Assembly: GCF_019510245.1 (NCBI RefSeq)
Contig: NZ_JAEKKT010000118.1
Span: forward strand, 1 to 64,000
DNA length: 64,000 bases
Direction: 5' to 3'
Origin: Streptomyces sp.
GTDB lineage: Bacteria; Actinomycetota; Actinomycetes; Streptomycetales; Streptomycetaceae
Part shown: positions 52,101-61,143 of the stretch, one piece after another
Position numbering within the stretch: the stretch's first letter is position 1
Layout of the letters: the number at the start of each line of letters is the position of its first letter
Translations under genes and position numbers: made by a program
Notes under the pieces: model-generated
Database searches by the model: none
What the model saw: only the letters and a program-made list of their open reading frames with translations
What the model was told of the DNA's origin: nothing

Positions 52101-52571
52101 CGCCCGCACCGGTTCCGAGAGCGGCCCGAGCAGCACGGTCAGGCCGGTGCCGCCGTACTCGCGCAGCGCCTCCCACGGCACCACCGGCGGCGTTCCGGAC
52201 ACGGCACCGACATGGGCGGCCGACGTGATCCGGCACAGCCGGGCCCAGCCCTCCCGGTCCTGGGCGAGCAGCACGAACCGCAGCGGCGGCTCGACCACGT
52301 GCGCGCCGCCGCGCGCCGGGGTGCGGCGGCGCTGGGCGGGCGGCGGGGGCGCAAGGGCCTGGACCGCCAGGTCGATGCCGAAGAGCGGCCGGACCCCGGC
52401 TTTCGCACACGCCTGCGTGAATCGAACAGTTCCGGTGACCGTGTCCCGGTCGGTGAGCGCGAGCGCGGACATGCCCCGTTCCGCCGCCCGCTCGACGAGC
52501 TGCTCGGGGTGAGAGGCGCCGTAGCGGGCGGAGTAACCGGACGCGACGTGCAGATGGGCGAAGCCCGTCAT
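49119..52571 (-). CDS. dnaE2: Error-prone DNA polymerase III alpha subunit DnaE2
   Basis: 1,150 residues. An N-terminal PHP domain (HLHVASGYSARYGASHPEQL), a polymerase catalytic centre with PDIDIDVESARR, the FGAYGFCRAHAVAFA motif and a C-terminal OB-fold region (VLVAGVRASTQTPPIASGRRIIFVTLEDG) are in the DnaE2 order. It is used in SOS-induced, mutation-prone synthesis across DNA lesions. GGAGG precedes the ATG. A LexA-like box lies 52 bp upstream, and an ImuB-like gene follows in the same operon. Confidence 0.95.
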   Translation of the reverse strand: MTGFAHLHVASGYSARYGASHPEQLVERAAERGMSALALTDRDTVTGTVRFTQACAKAGVRPLFGIDLAVQALAPPPPAQRRRTPARGGAHVVEPPLRFVLLAQDREGWARLCRITSAAHVGAVSGTPPVVPWEALREYGGTGLTVLLGPLSEPVRALSVGREDVAMKLLAPWQEIFGRDVRLEAVAQKRSGTGPGSLRLAARTLALADRTRTTAVLSNAVRYADPGQHRLADVLDAARLLRPIDRRRLDSGQRWLRDEKGMGAVARMIAECAGTDVRRARRLMADTADTATACTVDPAADLGLGTPHLPEPALFGAEPGAGGAARLLRLRSEAGLVRRGLDRDREALARLDEELAVISHWNYDAYFLAIGQVVADIRAKGIRVAARGSGAGSLVCHALDIATANPLDHSLLFERFLSRRRESLPDIDIDVESARRLECYDVIFERFGKERVAVTAMPETYRARRALRDTGLALGLPPADVDRIAKSFPHLRACDITGALAELPELRQLAAEAHRYGPLWELAEGLDSLVHGMAMHPCGVVISDATLLDRLPVQPTPQGDYPMAMAAKEEIEALGNIKLDVLGVRMQSAMAHAVTEIERTTGHRIELDDPEQVPLDDVFAFKLIQASQTLGLFQLESPGQQDLLSRLQPRDVQDVIADISLFRPGPVAGGMPERYIAARHGGTPDYAHPDLEPVLADTYGVTIWHEQIIETLRVLTGCDRAFGEVTRRALGDKEQLPRIRDWFHERARARGYSAAVREEVWKTVEAFGAYGFCRAHAVAFAVPALQSAWLKAHYPAFLLAGLLEHDPGMWPKRVLVSDARRRGVPVLPVDVNHSRVKHTVEKTDGDRWGVRLALSAVHGIREDECARIEEGQPYGSLSDFWQRAHPSRPVAERLAEIGALNCLHDGRLTRRDLLLQIAELHRQSRTRSAHEGQLPIDAGAVGGAEPSGLPEMTGREALSAELNTLGIDVSRHLMEHHHRLLREIGATDAAHLAGLRAGQQVLVAGVRASTQTPPIASGRRIIFVTLEDGSGLVDLAFFEDSHPACAHTVFHSGLLLVRGTVQVRGTRRTVVGTMAWDLDEIAAARRDSGPEAALALLGRSRPHPTPAQPQRTLANGTTGARLHPYADLQPAGTRSADLKKFGHRSPGSAG

Positions 52572-52622
52572 GCCGCACCTCCATCACTCCACCCCTTTTC
52601 GGCCATACGCCCGATATGCTCA

Positions 52623-52638
52623 TCGTACGCTCGTTCGA
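52623..52638. promoter_or_regulatory. LexA (SOS) box candidate upstream of dnaE2
   Basis: TCGTACGCTCGTTCGA differs from the actinobacterial consensus TCGAAC-N4-GTTCGA at one position. It is 52 bp before the dnaE2 ATG, a usual place for LexA repression. Confidence 0.7.
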
Positions 52639-52672
52639 TTACTCTAACCCCATCAGCACCGGTCAGCGACCC

Positions 52673-52684
52673 GTGTTCGAACAC
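52673..52684. promoter_or_regulatory. 12-bp perfect palindrome GTGTTCGAACAC
   Basis: It lies 35 bp beyond the LexA-like box. It contains the TTCGAA core but lacks the 4-bp spacer of a LexA site, so its regulator is uncertain. Confidence 0.35.
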
Positions 52685-52821
52685 ATGGATGATTTCTGGG
52701 CGAAACGAGAGGCGACCGAAAGGCGCCGCACCGTCACCTCCCCGACCGGACAGAGGAGTTGGGAGGTGCCGTCTCGCGACACGCCCCGAACGGCCGCCCT
52801 TCAGCGGCCCGCACCGGGCAG

Positions 52822-52872
52822 CGCAATACGGTGTGCGACGAACGCAATACGGTGTGCGACGAACGCGACGAA
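52822..52872. repeat. Tandem 21-bp repeat (about 2.4 copies)
   Basis: The 21-bp unit CGCAATACGGTG followed by TGCGACGAA occurs at 52822-52842 and 52843-52863, with a partial CGCGACGAA at 52864-52872. The 52639-53010 gap between dnaE2 and the GntR gene otherwise holds only the palindrome at 52673. Short frames across it show no domain. Confidence 0.6.
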
Positions 52873-53010
52873 CCCGGCACCCTCAGCGACGTGAGGAGTG
52901 TCGCGCGGTCGAGGCGCCGGGGCACCTCCGGCAGCTTCCGGTGACCGGGGTGCGCACGCAGCGCCCGGTCAGGTCGGCCAGTCGCAGCTCAGCCGTACGC
53001 GACGCGCGGC

Positions 53011-53724
53011 TCAGATGACGCCGCGGACAGCCGCCTCGAACCCTTCCACGTGCGCCCGGGCAAGAGCCACGGCCTTCTCCGCGTCGCCCTCGATGACGGC
53101 GCGCAGCAGGGGCCCGTGCTCGTGGACATGACCCGCGAGGCCCGGCAGCCGGTCGAGGAACAGGCACCAGATGCGGGTGGCCAGGTTGTCGTACCGGATC
53201 AGCGTGTCTTCGAGGTAGGGATTGCGGGTCGCGGCGTAGATGGCGCGGTGCAGGGTCATGTCGAGGCGGATCAGGTCCGTACCGGCGCCGGACGCGTCCG
53301 CGAGCCCGGCCAGCAGCCGGTCGAGGGCGGCGCGGTCGGCCTCCCCGGCCCGCTGCGCCGCCAGGCCCGCGGCGAGGGGCTCCAGCTGCCTGCGGACCTC
53401 CGAGATGTGCCCGAGGTCGGCGATCTGGACCTCGGTGGCGAAGGTCCCGCGCCGGGGGTAGGCGACGATCAGACGCTCGTGTTCGAGGCGCTTGAGGGCC
53501 TCGCGGACCGGGGTGCGGCCGAAGCCGAGTTCGGTGGCGATCCGCTCGTCGTTGACGGGCTCGCCGGGGCGGATCCGGAGGGTCACCAGACGGTCCGAGA
53601 TGGCGCGGTAGGCCTGGTCGGCCAGCGTTCCACCGCCCTGAGCGATACCTTCGGCACCGCCCTGAGCGGCATTTTCAGCACCGCCCTGGCCAGCGCCCTG
53701 ACCAGCGAAGGTCGACGACGTCAC
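53011..53724 (-). CDS. GntR family regulator, FCD (FadR-like) subfamily
   Basis: 237 residues. The winged helix ([60 protein letters not shown]) is at about residues 38-98 and the all-helical FCD ligand domain follows with the metal-site pattern ([41 protein letters not shown]). The first about 32 residues are a Gln/Gly-rich repeat. The start is GTG with GGGAGG ahead. It is divergent from glyA-sox-purU and probably controls that operon. Confidence 0.88.
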   Translation of the reverse strand: MTSSTFAGQGAGQGGAENAAQGGAEGIAQGGGTLADQAYRAISDRLVTLRIRPGEPVNDERIATELGFGRTPVREALKRLEHERLIVAYPRRGTFATEVQIADLGHISEVRRQLEPLAAGLAAQRAGEADRAALDRLLAGLADASGAGTDLIRLDMTLHRAIYAATRNPYLEDTLIRYDNLATRIWCLFLDRLPGLAGHVHEHGPLLRAVIEGDAEKAVALARAHVEGFEAAVRGVI

Positions 53725-53782
53725 GCGAAGCCCTCCCTTGACGCGACCCGATCCGTCCTCTTAGCGTATCGCAACAGCAGGT

Positions 53783-53792
53783 TGATATATCA
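53783..53792. promoter_or_regulatory. FCD/GntR operator candidate
   Basis: TGATATATCA is a perfect 10-bp palindrome with an A/T centre, in the 108-bp gap between the divergent GntR and glyA starts. FCD-type regulators use similar short T-rich palindromes. It is 41 bp before the glyA ATG. Confidence 0.55.
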
Positions 53793-53832
53793 GTCGCCTT
53801 CCAGTCGGTCTCCAGGTCTTCAGGGAGTTCCC

Positions 53833-55185
53833 ATGACTGCCCACGCACCCGACCAGCAAGCGGCCCGTTCCGCGGTTCTCAGCGCCCGGCTCGACGACTT
53901 CGACCCCGAGATCGCCGCGGCGATCGACGCCGAGCTGGCGCGGCAGCGCGGCACGCTGGAGATGATCGCGAGCGAGAACTGCTCACCGCTCGCGGTCATG
54001 CAGGCCCAGGGCTCGGTCCTGACCAACAAGTACGCCGAGGGCTACCCCGGGCGCCGCTACTACGGCGGCTGCGAGCACGTCGACGCCATCGAGCAGATCG
54101 CGATCGACCGCATCAAGGAGCTGTTCGGCGCCGAGGCCGCCAACGTGCAGCCCCACTCCGGCGCCCAGGCCAACGCGGCCGTCATGGCCGCCCTGCTGGA
54201 GCCCGGCGACACGATCCTCGGGCTGGACCTGGCGCACGGCGGCCACCTCACCCACGGCATGCGGCTCAACTTCTCCGGCCGCCTGTACAAGGTGGCGGCC
54301 TACCGGGTCGGCGAGGACGACCACCGCATCGACATGGACCAGGTCCGCAAGCTCGCCCACGAGCACCGGCCGAAGCTGGTCGTGGCCGGCTGGTCGGCCT
54401 ACCCCCGCCACCTGGACTTCGCGGAGTTCCGCCGGATCGCGGACGAGGTCGGCGCCTACCTGATGGTCGACATGGCGCACTTCGCGGGCCTGGTCGCGGC
54501 CGGCCTGCACCCCTCCCCGGTACCGCACGCGCACGTGGTGACCACCACCACCCACAAGACGCTCGGCGGTCCCCGCGGCGGGGTGATCCTGTCCACCGCC
54601 GAACTCGCCAAGAAGATCAACTCGGCGGTCTTCCCCGGCCAGCAGGGCGGCCCCCTCGAACACGTCGTCGCGGCGAAGGCCGTGGCGTTCAGGATGGCCG
54701 CCCAGCCGGAGTTCGCGGAGCGGCAGCGCCGCACCCTCGAAGGCGCGGCGATCCTGGCCGAGCGGCTGCTGGCCGAGGACACCAGGGCGGCCGGGGTCAG
54801 CGTGCTGACCGGGGGCACCGACGTGCACCTGGTCCTGGTGGACCTGCGCCACTCCGAACTCGACGGCAGGCAGGCGGAGGACCAGCTGCACCGGGTCGGC
54901 ATCACCGTCAACCGCAACGCCGTCCCCTTCGACCCGCGCCCGCCGATGGTCAGCTCCGGTGTCCGCATCGGCACGCCCGCCCTGGCCGCCCGCGGCTTCG
55001 GCGCTGCGGAGTTCACCGAGGTCGCCGACATCGTCGCCACGGCCTTCCTGCCGGGCTTCGACGACCGGGTCGCCGAAGAACTGCGCCGGCGCGTCCAGGC
55101 ACTGACCGACCGCTTCCCGCTCTACCCCGGCTCCCCGGAATCCCCCGTCGACCCGCGACTCGTGGCCGAGGAGGCTGCTCAGTGA
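53833..55185 (+). CDS. glyA: Serine hydroxymethyltransferase
   Basis: 450 residues. It has the full SHMT set: [39 protein letters not shown] near the N-terminus, [23 protein letters not shown], and the PLP lysine in [14 protein letters not shown]. It interconverts glycine and serine with 5,10-methylene-tetrahydrofolate. In this operon it uses glycine and C1 units made by sarcosine oxidase. AGGGAG before the ATG. The stop overlaps soxB by 4 bp. Confidence 0.96.
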   Translation: MTAHAPDQQAARSAVLSARLDDFDPEIAAAIDAELARQRGTLEMIASENCSPLAVMQAQGSVLTNKYAEGYPGRRYYGGCEHVDAIEQIAIDRIKELFGAEAANVQPHSGAQANAAVMAALLEPGDTILGLDLAHGGHLTHGMRLNFSGRLYKVAAYRVGEDDHRIDMDQVRKLAHEHRPKLVVAGWSAYPRHLDFAEFRRIADEVGAYLMVDMAHFAGLVAAGLHPSPVPHAHVVTTTTHKTLGGPRGGVILSTAELAKKINSAVFPGQQGGPLEHVVAAKAVAFRMAAQPEFAERQRRTLEGAAILAERLLAEDTRAAGVSVLTGGTDVHLVLVDLRHSELDGRQAEDQLHRVGITVNRNAVPFDPRPPMVSSGVRIGTPALAARGFGAAEFTEVADIVATAFLPGFDDRVAEELRRRVQALTDRFPLYPGSPESPVDPRLVAEEAAQ

Positions 55186-56456
55186 CGCGCCCGCACGCCG
55201 ACTCCCCCGCGACGCCCGGGAACACCGCTCCCGCCGCGCCCGGTGCCGACCTGCCCGACCACCCCGACTTCCTGTGGCGCAACCCCGACCCCAAGCGGTC
55301 GTACGACGTCGTCGTCGTCGGCGGCGGCGGGCACGGCCTCGCCACCGCCTACTACCTGGCGAAGAACCACGGCATCACCAACGTCGCCGTGCTGGAGAAG
55401 GGCTGGCTCGCGGGCGGCAACATGGCCCGCAACACCACGATCATCCGCTCCAACTACCTCTGGGACGAGAGCTCCGGCATCTACGAGCACTCCCTCAAGC
55501 TCTGGGAGACCCTCGAGGAGGACCTCGACTACCCGATCCTCTTCAGCCAGCGCGGCGTGCTCAACCTGGCCCACACCCTCCAGGACGTCCGCGACAGCAG
55601 GCGCCGCGTCTACGCCAACCAGCTCAACGGCATCGACGCCGAGTGGCTGGAGCCGGACGAGGTCGCCAAGGTCTGCCCCATCGTGAACATCTCGCCGGAC
55701 GTGCGCTATCCGGTGCTCGGCGCCACCTACCAGCCGCGCGCGGGCATCGCCAAGCACGACTACGTGGCCTGGGGCTTCGCCCGCAAGGCCGACGCGTACG
55801 GCATCGACCTGATCCAGGACTGCGAGGTCACCGGCCTCGACATCGTCGACGGCCGGGTGCGCGGCGTGCAGACCACGCGCGGCCCCATCGCCGCCGGCAA
55901 GGTCGCGCTCGCGGCGGCCGGGCACTCCTCCGTACTGGCCGCCATGGCCGGACTGCGGCTGCCGCTGCAGAGCCACCCCCTCCAGGCCCTGGTGTCCGAG
56001 CTGCTGGAGCCCGTGCACCCGACCGTGGTGATGTCGAACGCCGTCCACGTGTACGTGTCGCAGGCGCACAAGGGCGAACTGGTCATGGGCGCCGGCATCG
56101 ACAGCTACAACGGCTACGGGCAGCGCGGCGCCTTCCACATCCTGGAGCGCCAGATGGCCGCCGCCCTGGAGCTGTTCCCCGTCTTCGCCCGCGCCCACAT
56201 GCTGCGCACCTGGGCCGGCATCGTCGACACCACCCCGGACGCCTCCCCCATCGTCGGCCTGACCCCCGTCACGGACCTCTACCTCAACTGCGGCTGGGGC
56301 ACCGGCGGTTTCAAGGCCACCCCGGGCGTCGGCTGGTGCTTCGCGCACACCGTCGCCACCGGCGAACCGCACCCCTACAACGCGCCGTTCACCCTCGACC
56401 GCTTCACCAGCGGCGCCCTCGTCGACGAGCACGGCGCCGCCGCCGTCGCGCACTGA
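55182..56456 (+). CDS. soxB: Sarcosine oxidase subunit beta
   Basis: 424 residues. A DAO-type FAD domain begins [24 protein letters not shown] and ends in a C-terminal FAD-contact segment ([30 protein letters not shown]). Heterotetrameric sarcosine oxidase turns sarcosine into glycine and passes the methyl group to tetrahydrofolate. This subunit carries FAD and the substrate site. The start is a GTG overlapping the glyA stop. Confidence 0.95.
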   Translation: MTRPHADSPATPGNTAPAAPGADLPDHPDFLWRNPDPKRSYDVVVVGGGGHGLATAYYLAKNHGITNVAVLEKGWLAGGNMARNTTIIRSNYLWDESSGIYEHSLKLWETLEEDLDYPILFSQRGVLNLAHTLQDVRDSRRRVYANQLNGIDAEWLEPDEVAKVCPIVNISPDVRYPVLGATYQPRAGIAKHDYVAWGFARKADAYGIDLIQDCEVTGLDIVDGRVRGVQTTRGPIAAGKVALAAAGHSSVLAAMAGLRLPLQSHPLQALVSELLEPVHPTVVMSNAVHVYVSQAHKGELVMGAGIDSYNGYGQRGAFHILERQMAAALELFPVFARAHMLRTWAGIVDTTPDASPIVGLTPVTDLYLNCGWGTGGFKATPGVGWCFAHTVATGEPHPYNAPFTLDRFTSGALVDEHGAAAVAH

Positions 56457-56474
56457 GACCTCTGGGAGATCCTG

Positions 56475-56783
56475 ATGCAACTCATCACCTGTCCCTGGTG
56501 CGGTGAGCGCGAGGAGGTCGAGTTCCACTACGGCGGCCAGGCGCACGTCGCCTACCCCGAGGACCCCTACGCGCTCGACGACGAGCAGTGGGCCCAATAC
56601 GTCTTCTTCCGCGACAACCCCAAGGGCCCGTTCGCCGAGCGCTGGGTGCACTCGGCCGGCTGCCGCCGCTGGTTCAACGCCGTGCGCGACACCGTCACCC
56701 ACGAGTTCCTCGCGGTCTACAAGGTCGGTGCCGACCGCCCTTCCCCCACGAGCACCGCGAAGGGCCAGGAGGCCGGCCGATGA
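56475..56783 (+). CDS. soxD: Sarcosine oxidase subunit delta
   Basis: 102 residues. It has the small zinc-type fold: CPWCGEREEVEFHYGGQAH (two Cys and two His), then WVHSAGCRRWFNAVRDTVTHEFLAVYKVG. It is a structural subunit of the heterotetramer. Its stop overlaps soxA by 4 bp. Confidence 0.93.
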   Translation: MQLITCPWCGEREEVEFHYGGQAHVAYPEDPYALDDEQWAQYVFFRDNPKGPFAERWVHSAGCRRWFNAVRDTVTHEFLAVYKVGADRPSPTSTAKGQEAGR

Positions 56784-59641
56784 ACACCCCTTTCCGCGCT
56801 CTGGGACACGGTCACGTCGACCGCGGCACCGCCCTCTCCTTCACCTTCGACGGCACCGCCTACACCGGCCATCCCGGTGACACCCTCGCCTCCGCCCTGC
56901 TGGCCAACGGCGTGCACCACGTGGCCGACAGCATCAAGCACGGCCGCCCGCGCGGCGTCCTGTCCGCCGGAGCCGAGGAACCCAACGCGCTCGTCCAGAT
57001 CGAGGCCCCCTTCCCCGAGCCCATGCTCACGGCCACCACCGTGGAGCTGTACGACGGTCTCGTCGCCCGGGGTCTGTCCGGCCAGGGCAGGCTGAGCAGC
57101 GAGCCCGACACCGCCCGCTACGACACCATGCACGCCCACTGCGACGTCCTCGTGGTCGGCGCGGGCCCGGCGGGCCTGGCCGCCACGCTGGCCGCCGCCC
57201 GGTCCGGCGCCCGGGTGGTGCTCGTCGACGAACTCCCGCGGCCCGGCGGGTCGTTGCTCGGGAGTCAGGAACTCCTCGACGGCGCGCCGGCGACGCAGTG
57301 GGTCGACGACGTCGTCACCGAACTCGGTGCTCTCCCCGACGTACGCGTCCTGCGGCGCACCACCGCCTTCGGCCACTACGACGACGGGCTCGTCCTGGCC
57401 CTGGAGAAGCGCACCGACCACCTCGGCGCCGCCGCTCCCGCCCATGTCTCCCGGCAGCGGATCTGGCGCGTCCGCGCCCGGCAGGTCGTGTACGCCACCG
57501 GCGCGTACGAGCGTCCGGTCGCCTTCGACAACAACGACCGTCCCGGGATCATGCTGGCCGGCTCGGCCCGCACCTACCTGAACCGCTTCGGCGTCCTGCC
57601 CGGCAGGCGGGCCGTCGTGTTCACCACGAACGACAGCGCCTACCCCGCCGCCCTCGAACTGGCCGACGCGGGCGTCCGGATCGCCGCGGTGGTCGACGCC
57701 CGCGAGGAGGTGCCGGACCACTGGCAGGCCGCCTGCGCCGAACGCGGCATCGGCCTCCGCACGGGCCATGTCGTCACCGGCACCAGCGGTGTCGAACGCG
57801 TCACGCGCGCCCACGTCGCCCCCTTCGGGGACGGAGGCCTCGGCGGACGGCAGGGCGTCGACTGCGATCTGCTGCTGGTCTCCGGCGGCTGGAACCCGGC
57901 GGTGGCTTTGTTCAGCCAGGCCCGCGGCAGCCTGCGCTACGAGGCCGCGATCGGCGCGTTCGTCCCGGCCGAGGCGCTGCGCACCGTCCGTACGGCGGGG
58001 TCGGTGGCCGGTACCTTCACCCTCTCCGGCTGTCTCGCCGACGGCGCGGACGCGGCCCGGCAGGCGCTGTCGGCGCTGGGCAGGACCGGCCGGCCGATCG
58101 ACCTGCCGGCGCCCGCCCCGCTCCCGCACGGGGCGCCGGCCCGGGTGCTGTGGCGGGTGCCGAGCCCGCAGGAGGAGCACGACGGCACGCTCCAGTTCGT
58201 CGACCTCCAGCGCGACGCGACCGTCTCCGACGTGCTGCGCGCGACCGGGGCCGGCCTGCGCTCGGTGGAGCACGTCAAGCGCTACACCACGATCGGTACC
58301 GCCCATGACCAGGGCCGTACCTCGGGCGTGATGACCTCGGGCATCGTCGCCGAGGCGCTCGGGGTGGACGTGGCCGACCTGGGCACCATGCGGCTGCGCC
58401 CGCCCGCAGTGCCGGTGGCCTTCGCCGCCCTCGCGGGCCGCAACCGGGGTGAGCTGTTCGACCCGGTCCGGGTGACCGCTCTGCACCCCTGGCACGTCGG
58501 GCAGGGTGCCCTGTTCGAGAACGTCGGCCAGTGGAAGCGGCCCTGGTACTACCCGCGGCCCGGGGAGACCATGGAGGAGGCGGTACTGCGCGAGTGCCGG
58601 GCCGCCCGCACCGGCGTCGCGATGATGGACGGCTCCACGCTCGGCAAGATCAACGTGCAGGGTCCGGACGCCGGCGTCCTGCTGGACCGGCTCTACACGA
58701 ACCTGATGAGCACCCTCAAGGTGGGCCGGGTCCGCTACGGCGTGATGTGCGGCGTGGACGGCATGGCGATCGACGACGGCACCGTGATCCGGGTGGCCGA
58801 GCAGGAGTTCCTGCTGACCACCACCACCGGCAACGCGGCCAGGATCCTCGAGTGGATGGAGGAGTGGCTCCAGACGGAGTGGCCCGGCCTCCGGGTGCAC
58901 CTCACCTCGGTCACCGAGCACTGGGTGACCATCCCCCTGGTCGGCCCCCGCTCCCGGGACGTGCTGGCCCTGGTCGCGTCCGGCCTGGACGTGGGCAACG
59001 ACGCCTTCCCCTTCATGTCCTGGCAGGACACCGTCGTCGCCGGGGTGGCGGCGCGGGTGTGCCGGATCAGCTTCTCCGGTGAGCTCGCCTACGAGATCAA
59101 CGTGCCCGCCTGGTACGGCATCACGGTCTGGGAGGCCCTCCACGCGGCGGGCAGCGGGTTCGGCCTCACCCCGTACGGCACCGAGACGATGCACGTGCTG
59201 CGCGCCGAGAAGGCCTACCCGATCATCGGGCAGGACACCGACGGCACCGTCACCCCGCAGGACCTGGGCATGTCGTGGGTCGTGTCGAAGAAGAAGCCGG
59301 ACTTCGTCGGCAAGCGGTCCTTCACCCGCGCGGAGAACCGGCGCGAGGACCGCAAGCAACTGGTCGGCCTGCTGCCGGCCGACGAGCGCGTGCTGCTCCC
59401 CGAAGGCGCCCAGATCATCGCCACCAGCGACATCCCGGCGCCCCCGGTGCCGATGCTGGGGCACGTCACCTCCAGCTACCGCAGCGACGCCCTCCAGCGG
59501 ACGTTCGCCCTGGCCCTGGTGCGTTCGGGAACCCGGCGCATCGGCGAGACCCTCTACGTCCCGCTGGACGGCCGGACCGTCCCGGTGACCGTGACCGACC
59601 CCGTGCTCTTCGACAAGGAGGGAGCTCGCCGTGACGGTTGA
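56780..59641 (+). CDS. soxA: Sarcosine oxidase subunit alpha
   Basis: 953 residues, the usual length. An N-terminal domain with GHPGDTLASALLANG is followed by an NAD-binding Rossmann core (CDVLVVGAGPAGLAATLAAARSGARVVLVDE) and a C-terminal aminomethyltransferase-like half (MEEAVLRECRAARTGVAMMDGSTLGKINVQGPDAGVLLDRLYTN) that holds the folate site. It works with SoxB, SoxD and SoxG on sarcosine. It overlaps soxG by 11 bp. Confidence 0.95.
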   Translation: MNTPFRALGHGHVDRGTALSFTFDGTAYTGHPGDTLASALLANGVHHVADSIKHGRPRGVLSAGAEEPNALVQIEAPFPEPMLTATTVELYDGLVARGLSGQGRLSSEPDTARYDTMHAHCDVLVVGAGPAGLAATLAAARSGARVVLVDELPRPGGSLLGSQELLDGAPATQWVDDVVTELGALPDVRVLRRTTAFGHYDDGLVLALEKRTDHLGAAAPAHVSRQRIWRVRARQVVYATGAYERPVAFDNNDRPGIMLAGSARTYLNRFGVLPGRRAVVFTTNDSAYPAALELADAGVRIAAVVDAREEVPDHWQAACAERGIGLRTGHVVTGTSGVERVTRAHVAPFGDGGLGGRQGVDCDLLLVSGGWNPAVALFSQARGSLRYEAAIGAFVPAEALRTVRTAGSVAGTFTLSGCLADGADAARQALSALGRTGRPIDLPAPAPLPHGAPARVLWRVPSPQEEHDGTLQFVDLQRDATVSDVLRATGAGLRSVEHVKRYTTIGTAHDQGRTSGVMTSGIVAEALGVDVADLGTMRLRPPAVPVAFAALAGRNRGELFDPVRVTALHPWHVGQGALFENVGQWKRPWYYPRPGETMEEAVLRECRAARTGVAMMDGSTLGKINVQGPDAGVLLDRLYTNLMSTLKVGRVRYGVMCGVDGMAIDDGTVIRVAEQEFLLTTTTGNAARILEWMEEWLQTEWPGLRVHLTSVTEHWVTIPLVGPRSRDVLALVASGLDVGNDAFPFMSWQDTVVAGVAARVCRISFSGELAYEINVPAWYGITVWEALHAAGSGFGLTPYGTETMHVLRAEKAYPIIGQDTDGTVTPQDLGMSWVVSKKKPDFVGKRSFTRAENRREDRKQLVGLLPADERVLLPEGAQIIATSDIPAPPVPMLGHVTSSYRSDALQRTFALALVRSGTRRIGETLYVPLDGRTVPVTVTDPVLFDKEGARRDG

Positions 59642-60212
59642 GACACCCGCCCGCTTCAGCCCGCTGTCCGAGTGGGCGGACACCCTGGCGCAGCTGCCGG
59701 CCGGGTTCCGGGTGCGGGAACTGCCCTTCCTGACCCAGCTCAGCCTCCGCGTGGAGCCCGGCGGCGCGGCGGCCGAGGCCGTCGAGTCCTGCCTGGGCGT
59801 CCCCCTGCCGGGCCCCGTACGTGCCGAACTCTCCGGCGACGTCCAGGTGTTGTGGATGGGACCGGACGAATGGCTGCTGGTGGCCCCCGACGGCCGGCGG
59901 GACGGCCTCCTCGCCCGGTTGCGGTCGGCCGTCGGCGACGGGTTCGCCACCGTCACCGACGTCTCGGCGCAGCGCACCGCCCTGGCCCTGTCCGGGGACC
60001 TCGTCCGCACGGTCCTGGCCCAGGGCTGCGCCATCGACCTGGATCCTCGGGTGACTCCCGTCGGCTCCTGCCCGACCACGCTGCTGGCCCAGGCCCCGGT
60101 GACCCTCGTGGTGCGCGGCGAGGCGGACTGCGGCCTCTGGCTGCTGGTCCGCTCCTCGTTCGCCTCCTACCTGGCCGCCTGGCTGGTCGACGCCTGCACG
60201 GAACACCGCTGA
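59631..60212 (+). CDS. soxG: Sarcosine oxidase subunit gamma
   Basis: 193 residues. FLTQLSLRVEPGGAAAEAVES near the start, LWMGPDEWLLVAPDG and the VTDVSAQRTALALSGDLVRTVLAQGCAIDLDP segment match the SoxG family. It completes the heterotetramer. The GTG start overlaps the soxA end by 11 bp, and purU follows after 10 bp. Confidence 0.92.
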   Translation: MTVETPARFSPLSEWADTLAQLPAGFRVRELPFLTQLSLRVEPGGAAAEAVESCLGVPLPGPVRAELSGDVQVLWMGPDEWLLVAPDGRRDGLLARLRSAVGDGFATVTDVSAQRTALALSGDLVRTVLAQGCAIDLDPRVTPVGSCPTTLLAQAPVTLVVRGEADCGLWLLVRSSFASYLAAWLVDACTEHR

Positions 60213-60222
60213 GGAGCCCTGC

Positions 60223-61077
60223 ATGAAGACCGAGTTCGTCCTCAACCTCAGCTGCCCCGAGCGCCCCGGCATCCTCCATGCCGTGACATCGTTCCTGCTC
60301 CGGTACGGCTGTGACATCACCGAGCACCAGCAGTTCGACGACGCCGACCACGGCATCGTGTTCCTGCGCACCAGTTTCGCGACCCCCGACGCGGCGGCGA
60401 CCCTGGAGCGGCTGCGGGCGGACTTCGCGCCCGTGGCCGCCGAGTTCGGGATGGAGTGGCAGCTCAGGAACGCCGCTGTCAGGCCGCGGGTCCTGGTGAT
60501 GGTGTCCAGGTTCGACCACTGCCTGGCCGACCTGCTCTACCGGTGGCGCAGCAACGCCCTGGACGCCGAGATCGTCCTCGTGGTCTCGAACCACCCGGAC
60601 CTGGCGCCGCTGGCGGCGGCCGAGGGGGTGCCCTTCGAGCACGTCCCGGTGACGGCAGACACCAAATCGCGGGCCGAGGCCCGGCTGCTCGCCCTGGTCG
60701 AGGAGCACCAGGTCGACCTCGTGGTCCTCGCCCGCTACATGCAGGTCCTCTCCGACGACCTGTGCAAGCGGCTGGAGGGCCGGGCCATCAACATCCACCA
60801 CTCCTTCCTGCCGAGCTTCGCCGGTGCCAAGCCGTACCACCAGGCCCACCGCCGCGGGGTGAAGCTCGTCGGTGCGACCGCCCACTACGTCACGGCCGAC
60901 CTGGACGAAGGGCCGATCATCGAGCAGGAGATCATCCGGGTCGATCACCGTGCCAGTGCCGACCGGCTCGTCACCGTCGGCCGCGACGCCGAACGTCTGG
61001 CGCTGGCCCGCGCCGTCAACTGGCACTGCCAGGGCCGCGTCCTCATCCACGGCAACCGGACCGTGGTCTTCAGCTGA
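60223..61077 (+). CDS. purU: Formyltetrahydrofolate deformylase
   Basis: 284 residues. An N-terminal ACT regulatory domain (FVLNLSCPERPGILHAVTSFLLRYGCDITEHQQFDD) is joined to the formyl-transferase-type catalytic domain with RVLVMVSRFDHCLADLLYRW, INIHHSFLPSF (catalytic Asn/His region) and DEGPIIEQE. It hydrolyses 10-formyl-tetrahydrofolate to formate and free folate, removing C1 units that sarcosine oxidation makes. AGGAGCCCTGC precedes the ATG. It is the last gene of the operon. Confidence 0.94.
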   Translation: MKTEFVLNLSCPERPGILHAVTSFLLRYGCDITEHQQFDDADHGIVFLRTSFATPDAAATLERLRADFAPVAAEFGMEWQLRNAAVRPRVLVMVSRFDHCLADLLYRWRSNALDAEIVLVVSNHPDLAPLAAAEGVPFEHVPVTADTKSRAEARLLALVEEHQVDLVVLARYMQVLSDDLCKRLEGRAINIHHSFLPSFAGAKPYHQAHRRGVKLVGATAHYVTADLDEGPIIEQEIIRVDHRASADRLVTVGRDAERLALARAVNWHCQGRVLIHGNRTVVFS

Positions 61078-61086
61078 GCCCGGTGC

Positions 61087-61113
61087 CCCCTCCCCGGTCC
61101 GCCGGGGAAGGGG
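61087..61113 (+). terminator. Terminator hairpin after purU
   Basis: CCCCTCCCCGG (61087-61097) pairs with CCGGGGAAGGGG (61102-61113) with one bulge, 10 bp after the purU stop and before the convergent protease. Confidence 0.6.
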
Positions 61114-61143
61114 CCGGGGTCCGGGTGCCGGGTGCCGGGACCG

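Noticed and set aside
52616..52894. Plus-strand 92-residue frame starting next to the LexA-like box
   Set aside because: It runs through the operator, palindrome and tandem repeat; the C-terminal residues are just the translated repeat.
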